Below are positions 59,930 through 64,000 of a DNA stretch of 64,000 nt, piece by piece. How positions within the stretch are numbered: position 1 is the stretch's first letter; each line of letters begins with the position of its first letter. Position numbers and translations under genes: made by a program. Under the pieces are notes generated by a model. The model saw only the letters and a list, made by a program, of their open reading frames with translations, did not search any database and was not told where the DNA came from. Origin of the DNA: Furfurilactobacillus entadae (GTDB lineage Bacteria > Bacillota > Bacilli > Lactobacillales > Lactobacillaceae); assembly GCF_045862745.1 (NCBI RefSeq), contig NZ_BQXN01000010.1, positions 1-64,000 of the forward strand. Direction: 5' to 3'.

Positions 59930-60535
59930 TTAATTTGACCGACGAACGCGGAGGATTGCCCCACCAATGATTGGCACGATGATAACACCGGCAATCATTT
60001 CTGCAATTCCGTTTGTCCCAACCAAGGAAAGGAGCAGCCACATAAATGTGCCACTGTGAGGAATTCCAGGGAAGTAAACGTGGAAAATGGCAATGGTTGC
60101 CCATGCGCTCAAAACAACCAGTGCGGTGTTAGTGAAGGAGGCCAAAAAACCGGAAAGGACAAGCCCTAATCCCTGACGGTGACGCTTAGCCAGTGCCTGG
60201 AACGTGTACCCGACGACAAGGCCGATCATGATTCGGGGAACTAAGGCGGTCACAGGATTTCTAAACAGGAAGGCCCCAATGTTGTACGTGGTGGTCCAGG
60301 CTTGAATCAGTGAAGCTAACCCCCAGACACCACCGATGAGGGCGCCCCACCACGGTCCGAGCAGAATGGCAGCAATGGCGACGGTAAATTGAATGATGGT
60401 AATTTGCAAACCGATAACCATTAACCCCAAGGGAATGTATCCTAAAAAGGGAACAATGACCTGCACGATGATAATGGCAATAAAAAGTGCGGCCAACACG
60501 AGATTTCTAGTGCTAGCGCTAGTAGATGTTTTCAT
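59930..60535 (-). CDS. ECF transporter S component (PF12822-type)
   Basis: This 201-residue S component has about six helices (for example LVLAALFIAIIIVQVIVPFLG, LGLMVIGLQITIIQFTVAIAAILLG and a helix ending in GGVWGLASL). It would bind a vitamin and work with shared EcfAAT. A pantothenate-type PanT assignment is possible but not demonstrable here. ATG 60535 has AAGGAG 10 nt upstream. The gene lies upstream of the TPP aptamer, ending 58 bp before its start, so it is not under that riboswitch. Confidence 0.82.
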   Translation of the reverse strand: MKTSTSASTRNLVLAALFIAIIIVQVIVPFLGYIPLGLMVIGLQITIIQFTVAIAAILLGPWWGALIGGVWGLASLIQAWTTTYNIGAFLFRNPVTALVPRIMIGLVVGYTFQALAKRHRQGLGLVLSGFLASFTNTALVVLSAWATIAIFHVYFPGIPHSGTFMWLLLSLVGTNGIAEMIAGVIIVPIIGGAILRVRRSN

Positions 60536-60567
60536 GGTAACGAGCTCCTTTATGTTATGGGAACGGA

Positions 60568-60885
60568 TTAAGCAAGTAGCCGCATCACGCCCATGATGAT
60601 GTTGTAAAACCAAAGAATGGCACTAACTAAACATAATCCACCAATCAGTAACAGGGTGAGCCAACCAAGGCCAGCCGTTGCGCCACTTGTAAAGCCAACC
60701 GCAACGATCCAAAAAAAGCTCCCAAAAGCAATAATGGTTGGTAACAGTTGACTCCAAAAAGCGCGGGCTGCATCACGAGTAACGTCTCGTTGCCCAGCTG
60801 CAACGATCCAAACGATTAGCGGAAAGATAACTGGTAAAAATAAAATGCTGAGGTAACAAAGGGCTGTTAACACTTTATGTGCCAT
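60568..60885 (-). CDS. Small DUF4870/Tic20-like membrane protein
   Basis: This 105-residue protein has three helices and the pattern LCYLSILFLPVIFPLIVWIVA...DVTRDAARAFWSQL, which resembles DUF4870 proteins. Function unknown. AAAGGCGG is 8 nt before ATG 60885, so a GTG at 60891 is not preferred. Starts the same transcript as the S component, 32 bp upstream. Confidence 0.8.
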   Translation of the reverse strand: MAHKVLTALCYLSILFLPVIFPLIVWIVAAGQRDVTRDAARAFWSQLLPTIIAFGSFFWIVAVGFTSGATAGLGWLTLLLIGGLCLVSAILWFYNIIMGVMRLLA

Positions 60886-61028
60886 GGTCACCGCCGCCTT
60901 TCCTAAATGATTACGTTCATTTTACGCTAGCAGGACGATTGACGCCAAAGTTTTTAATTGACCCAGGTGGAAAAATCGTGACGGCGACTAAACGACGCAA
61001 TCATTTAGGATTACGTCATGAATCCGCA

Positions 61029-61071
61029 TAAAAAGCGACCGCTTCCTGATTTGTTAGGAAACGGTCGCTTC
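61029..61071 (-). terminator. Terminator of the nucleoside hydrolase gene
   Basis: AAGCGACCG...TCCT / AGGA...CGGTCGCTT; in the minus direction TTTTTATG follows. Confidence 0.9.
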
Positions 61072-61093
61072 AAATTGAGCAGAATATGAATGA

Positions 61094-62065
61094 TTAATGT
61101 TGGGCAAATAAGTTGGTCAACAAGTCCATGAAATGGGCAAGGTAACGATCCTTATCAACATCAACGGCAACCTTCATGTTAGTCGTTGGGTCATTCAGTC
61201 GAGCTGAATCACCAATGGTCCGACCAATATCAGCAGAGTTAGCAGGGTCATCATGAGTGACCTTCATGTTTAAATCAATCAACTTAGCGTAGCTTGAATC
61301 GATTGAGATTCCAACAGCCAATGGGTCGTGAATGGCACAACCATTTTTATCAATGTCTAAATCGTAGTAAGCGTCAATGTAGTAGTCGGTAATGTCAGCA
61401 AATTTTTCACCGGCAACCGTTCCAAGATCACGCCATTGTTGCGTTTCCTTTTTAGTCAAAAGGGTCCGCAGAGTCACGTCTAACCCAACCATGGTGGAGC
61501 GCAATGGTGAGCGGAAGACACGGTCAGCGGCCGCGGGGTCCTGGTTGATGTTGGCCTCTGTAAAGGCCGTTACGTTACCAGGAACAGTCAAGGCACCACC
61601 CATGAAGGTCATGTTACCAATCAGGTTAGCGATGGTTGGATCCTTTTGAATTGCGGCATCAATGTTTGTTTGTGGGCCGGTTGGCACCAAAATCAAATCA
61701 TCGCCGTATTCATGTGCAGCATCGATGATGAAATCGATCCCTGAATTTGCTTCAACTGGGCGACTTGCTGCAGGAATTTCAACTTCCCCAATCCCGTTGA
61801 CCCCATGGATCTTTTGACTGATTTCCATAACGTCAAAGTGATCTGTTGTGCTGGAATGTGCGTCACCTAGGAAAACGGGAACGTCTGTTGCACCCAATAG
61901 GGCTAACAAGTTGAGCGAATTCTCCGCTGACTTGTCTACCAAAACGTTACCATATGATGAAACGATCCCAATTAAATCAACTTCTGGTGAAGCAACTGCA
62001 TAGGCGATGGCGAGTGCGTCATCCACCCCAGTGTCTAAATCCAGAATCATTTTCTTTGTTGCCAT
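61094..62065 (-). CDS. Inosine-uridine nucleoside N-ribohydrolase family
   Basis: This 323-residue nucleoside hydrolase cleaves ribonucleosides to base and ribose. The N-terminal LDLDTGVDDALA is the calcium-binding DxDxxxDD region. NINQDP and the active-site loop CAIHDPLAV (His and Asp) are present. GGGGG precedes ATG 62065. It is alone on the minus strand, diverging from a marR gene, with no base transporter adjacent. Confidence 0.93.
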   Translation of the reverse strand: MATKKMILDLDTGVDDALAIAYAVASPEVDLIGIVSSYGNVLVDKSAENSLNLLALLGATDVPVFLGDAHSSTTDHFDVMEISQKIHGVNGIGEVEIPAASRPVEANSGIDFIIDAAHEYGDDLILVPTGPQTNIDAAIQKDPTIANLIGNMTFMGGALTVPGNVTAFTEANINQDPAAADRVFRSPLRSTMVGLDVTLRTLLTKKETQQWRDLGTVAGEKFADITDYYIDAYYDLDIDKNGCAIHDPLAVGISIDSSYAKLIDLNMKVTHDDPANSADIGRTIGDSARLNDPTTNMKVAVDVDKDRYLAHFMDLLTNLFAQH

Positions 62066-62302
62066 TTTATAACCCCCACAAATGTCAGATTAAAAGCTGT
62101 AAACTGTCCGATTACTTCCCTCATAATAGACGAATGTAAGCCCTTTCTCAAGTGAAATGGCTAATTTCTCATGTCATTGTTAATTAAATAGATTAAATAA
62201 TGCTTAGATGACCGAAGACTGGTGATAAAACATCGGTCGAGTTAGTCAAAGGGCTTGACCATGCGGTTGTTTAAAAGGATAATAATTAAAATTGTAGTTC
62301 AT

Positions 62303-62318
62303 TATAATGTGTATTATA
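62303..62318 (+). promoter_or_regulatory. Palindrome in the divergent nucleoside hydrolase/marR region
   Basis: TATAAT-GTGT-ATTATA is a perfect 6+4+6 palindrome, 45 bp before the marR ATG. It could be both a -10 element and a MarR operator. The remaining 62066-62362 gap shows nothing. Confidence 0.45.
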
Positions 62319-62362
62319 GTTTTTAATGGCAAATAATCACCGAGGATTTAGGGTAGTGAGAG

Positions 62363-62872
62363 ATGAATGATGAAAAGAAGCAGGCACCATCCGAACTAAA
62401 CGTCAATGAGGTTGTTGAACTGTTACAGCGCGGGTATTTGGGCAGCTTTCGAATTATTGAAAAGGTCCTAACAACACTGCCGATGAAATATGGCACAAAC
62501 TGGGCAAGTTTGTGCATGCTCAATCAACTAGCGGAAGACCCAAATGTGTCCGTTAACCAGTTGGCGGAGCTCAATCACATAAGTACCGGGGCGGTTTCAT
62601 TACGAACCCGGGATTTACTGAGTCAGGGATTAATTGAGATTCAGATCGATAAGGATGATCGCCGGCGCCGGCATCTTTCCATTACTGAGGCCGGGCGGGC
62701 GTTACAAGAAAACCAGGTCAAAGAGGCGCGGCTAACTGCGGAATTGTTACTTCAGCAGGTCAGTTACGACGATGTTATGAGGATGCAGGCTTGTTTTGAC
62801 GATTTATCGGTAATTTTGGATGGGCGGCTTGAAGCGTGGAACCAGTCATCACTTGCCTCAGACGAACGCTAG
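62363..62872 (+). CDS. MarR-family transcriptional regulator
   Basis: This 169-residue MarR protein has a winged HTH (NQLAELNHISTGAVSLRTRDLLSQGLIEIQIDKDDRRRRHLSITEAGR). N- and C-terminal helices would make the dimer. ATG 62363 follows a GAG-rich, weak ribosome binding site. A palindrome 45 bp upstream suggests autoregulation. It is co-directional with the membrane protein and CadD-type genes after it and could control them. Confidence 0.9.
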   Translation: MNDEKKQAPSELNVNEVVELLQRGYLGSFRIIEKVLTTLPMKYGTNWASLCMLNQLAEDPNVSVNQLAELNHISTGAVSLRTRDLLSQGLIEIQIDKDDRRRRHLSITEAGRALQENQVKEARLTAELLLQQVSYDDVMRMQACFDDLSVILDGRLEAWNQSSLASDER

Positions 62873-62965
62873 TGTGAAATTTTTGGTGTTCTGATTGGGG
62901 AACCGCAATGTTTCCGCCAAACGTGGCATAATAAACACCATTAACAACAAGTGAGGATCAGTCTC

Positions 62966-63541
62966 ATGTGGACGGTAATTTTAAGTTTACTGGTATTATT
63001 TTATTTTATTCAGGGACAATTTGCTTTTGAACGTCCAACACGATTACGATATTGGGTGCTCCCCATTTTTGCGCTGGTGATGTTCAGTCAAACGTTTAAG
63101 GTCACGGCGGCTAACGTCTGGATTGCTGTTGCAATGGTTGGTCTTGGTATTATTATCGGGATCTTGCAGGGACGTTACGCAACCATCCGGCCCCTTCTCG
63201 GTGCGAGTGGTGAAGCACGCGTTGAGGTGAAGGGCGGCTGGTTGTACCTTGCTGGCTGGGCTGTTATGCTCATCGTTCAGTTAGGGATGGAAGTCATTTT
63301 TGCACACCATGCCCTCACCGTGAAGGAGGTTTCAAACGAAGCCTTTCAAAGCGTGATTGACGAGTTGTTTCCAATCCGGCGACTCCAAGGGAGTGGTTGG
63401 TGGGTGCTGTGGGCGTTAACGGCTGGTTCAGGACTAGCGTATACATTAACGTTAATGCACCGTTCAGAAGGCTTTCGTGCAACCATCAAACGTCATGCTC
63501 ATCGCAATGATCGGCGGGCAGAACGGAGGCACCATCAGTGA
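62966..63541 (+). CDS. Polytopic membrane protein of unknown function (possibly CcdC/DUF1453-like)
   Basis: This 191-residue protein has about four to five helices (MWTVILSLLVLFYF, WVLPIFALVMF, VWIAVAMVGLGIIIGILQ, LYLAGWAVMLIVQLGMEVIF) and a basic C-terminal tail. The helix pattern resembles CcdC/DUF1453, but I cannot confirm it. ATG 62966 has GAGGA 8 nt upstream. Its stop overlaps the next gene by 4 bp, so the two are translationally coupled. Confidence 0.7.
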   Translation: MWTVILSLLVLFYFIQGQFAFERPTRLRYWVLPIFALVMFSQTFKVTAANVWIAVAMVGLGIIIGILQGRYATIRPLLGASGEARVEVKGGWLYLAGWAVMLIVQLGMEVIFAHHALTVKEVSNEAFQSVIDELFPIRRLQGSGWWVLWALTAGSGLAYTLTLMHRSEGFRATIKRHAHRNDRRAERRHHQ

Positions 63542-64000
63542 TCCGAGTGATGATTACAGCCGGTGGAGCGTTTTTAGCGACCAACATGGACGATCTCTTG
63601 TTGTTAATTATGTTTGCCGGGTCAGCGAAAACAAAACGCCAGTGGCGTGCTGTTATATGGGGGCAACTGTCAGGAATCGTTACGCTAATTGCCGTAAGTT
63701 GGCTCCTGAGCTTTGGACTGATGAAGTTTGCCCCGTCATGGATCAGTCTTCTGGGGATCATTCCAATTGCGGTTGGGGTGCTCGATTTGTGGCATGAACG
63801 TCACGGGTGGGCAGAGGCGCCCGAATTGAAGCAGGCCAAGGTTCGAGCCGTTTCCGTTCCGTTAGTATGGAGTGTGACGGTTGGGGATGGTGGCGATAAT
63901 CTGAGTGTCTACATTCCGCTATTCGCGAAGCAAACGGCAGCGGACATGACAATGACAATTGCAATCTTTTTCATGTTAACCATCGCCTGGCTCTGGCTGG
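63538..64000 (+). CDS. CadD-type cadmium/cation resistance transporter, N-terminal part (runs off right edge)
   Basis: A frame from GTG 63538, with CGGAGG 8 nt upstream, runs to the window end (154 codons). The sequence shows TNMDDLLLL near the start and VGDGGDNLSVYIPLF, the signature of CadD/Cad family transporters. Four to five helices are visible so far. Coupling to the upstream membrane gene (4-bp overlap) and nearby MarR regulator suggests a metal or toxic-cation resistance unit. Confidence 0.85.
   Translation, partial: MIRVMITAGGAFLATNMDDLLLLIMFAGSAKTKRQWRAVIWGQLSGIVTLIAVSWLLSFGLMKFAPSWISLLGIIPIAVGVLDLWHERHGWAEAPELKQAKVRAVSVPLVWSVTVGDGGDNLSVYIPLFAKQTAADMTMTIAIFFMLTIAWLWL

Noticed and set aside
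1..64000. Prophage, CRISPR, restriction-modification or toxin-antitoxin systems
   Set aside because: No integrase, phage structural gene, cas gene, repeat-spacer array, restriction enzyme or convincing toxin-antitoxin pair was found; the XRE-methyltransferase neighbours lack a restriction partner and are in a metabolic operon.

Overview
The window looks like a low-to-moderate-GC heterofermentative Lactobacillaceae chromosome. The evidence is a full-length xylulose-5-P/fructose-6-P phosphoketolase, a bifunctional AdhE, strong AAGGAGG-type ribosome binding sites, CcpA-like cre sites, an LPxTG-anchored protein and a YkoEDC/TPP-riboswitch unit. The genus cannot be fixed from sequence reading alone; Secundilactobacillus, Furfurilactobacillus or Levilactobacillus relatives are plausible. 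No rRNA, tRNA, CRISPR array, prophage or insertion sequence was seen, so the region reads as ordinary core and flexible chromosome.

Layout. 1-3.5 kb (minus): the 5' part of a large repeat adhesin, then a D,D-carboxypeptidase / L,D-transpeptidase pair. 3.7-6.5 kb: adhE behind a promoter with cre and Rex-like sites. 6.7-10 kb: a secreted unknown, a CPBP protease, a TIM-barrel isomerase and an EamA transporter. 10.2-18.5 kb: a block of acyl-CoA genes (MaoC hydratase, crotonase, aquaglyceroporin, FabV-type enoyl-CoA reductase, propionate CoA-transferase) with a LysR regulator, a CoaA-like kinase and an alpha/beta hydrolase. 18.5-25.2 kb: a HAD phosphatase and a four-gene polyphosphate operon (ppk2, a degenerate Ppx-HD protein, ppk1, ppx). 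25.3-32.4 kb: a DHA2 drug exporter with a partner protein, an ABC-2 exporter, an HD hydrolase, an HELSH membrane protein and YbaK. 32.5-36 kb: a GntR/HutC regulator followed by xpk, sharing an ATTGG...CCAAT operator. 36-41.7 kb: Nudix, DegV, a YkcC/YkcB-like glycosyltransferase pair and UspA. 41.9-45 kb: lipoate ligase with two unrecognised genes, DedA, and an orphan structured RNA of about 255 nt. 45-49 kb: glyoxalase-like, GNAT and MarR genes and a wall-anchored amidase. 48.8-51.3 kb: glycerate kinase with a GntP permease. 51.5-55.8 kb (minus): pepF, lipase, XRE, methyltransferase and a 55-residue membrane protein as one tight operon. 55.9-61 kb: a secreted-side hydrolase, the TPP-controlled YkoEDC transporter, another ECF S component and a DUF4870-like protein. 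61-64 kb: a nucleoside hydrolase, a MarR regulator, a membrane protein and the 5' part of a CadD-type transporter.

How it fits together. xpk and adhE are the central heterofermentative enzymes and both have recognisable control sites. The acyl-CoA block has the parts to activate a hydroxy- or unsaturated short-chain acid, dehydrate it, reduce it with NAD(P)H and release the saturated acid, which would be an extra electron sink; this is the most interesting metabolic inference here. The polyphosphate operon pairs two kinases with one normal and one degenerate phosphatase. Start codons below were chosen by ribosome binding site spacing where several were possible.
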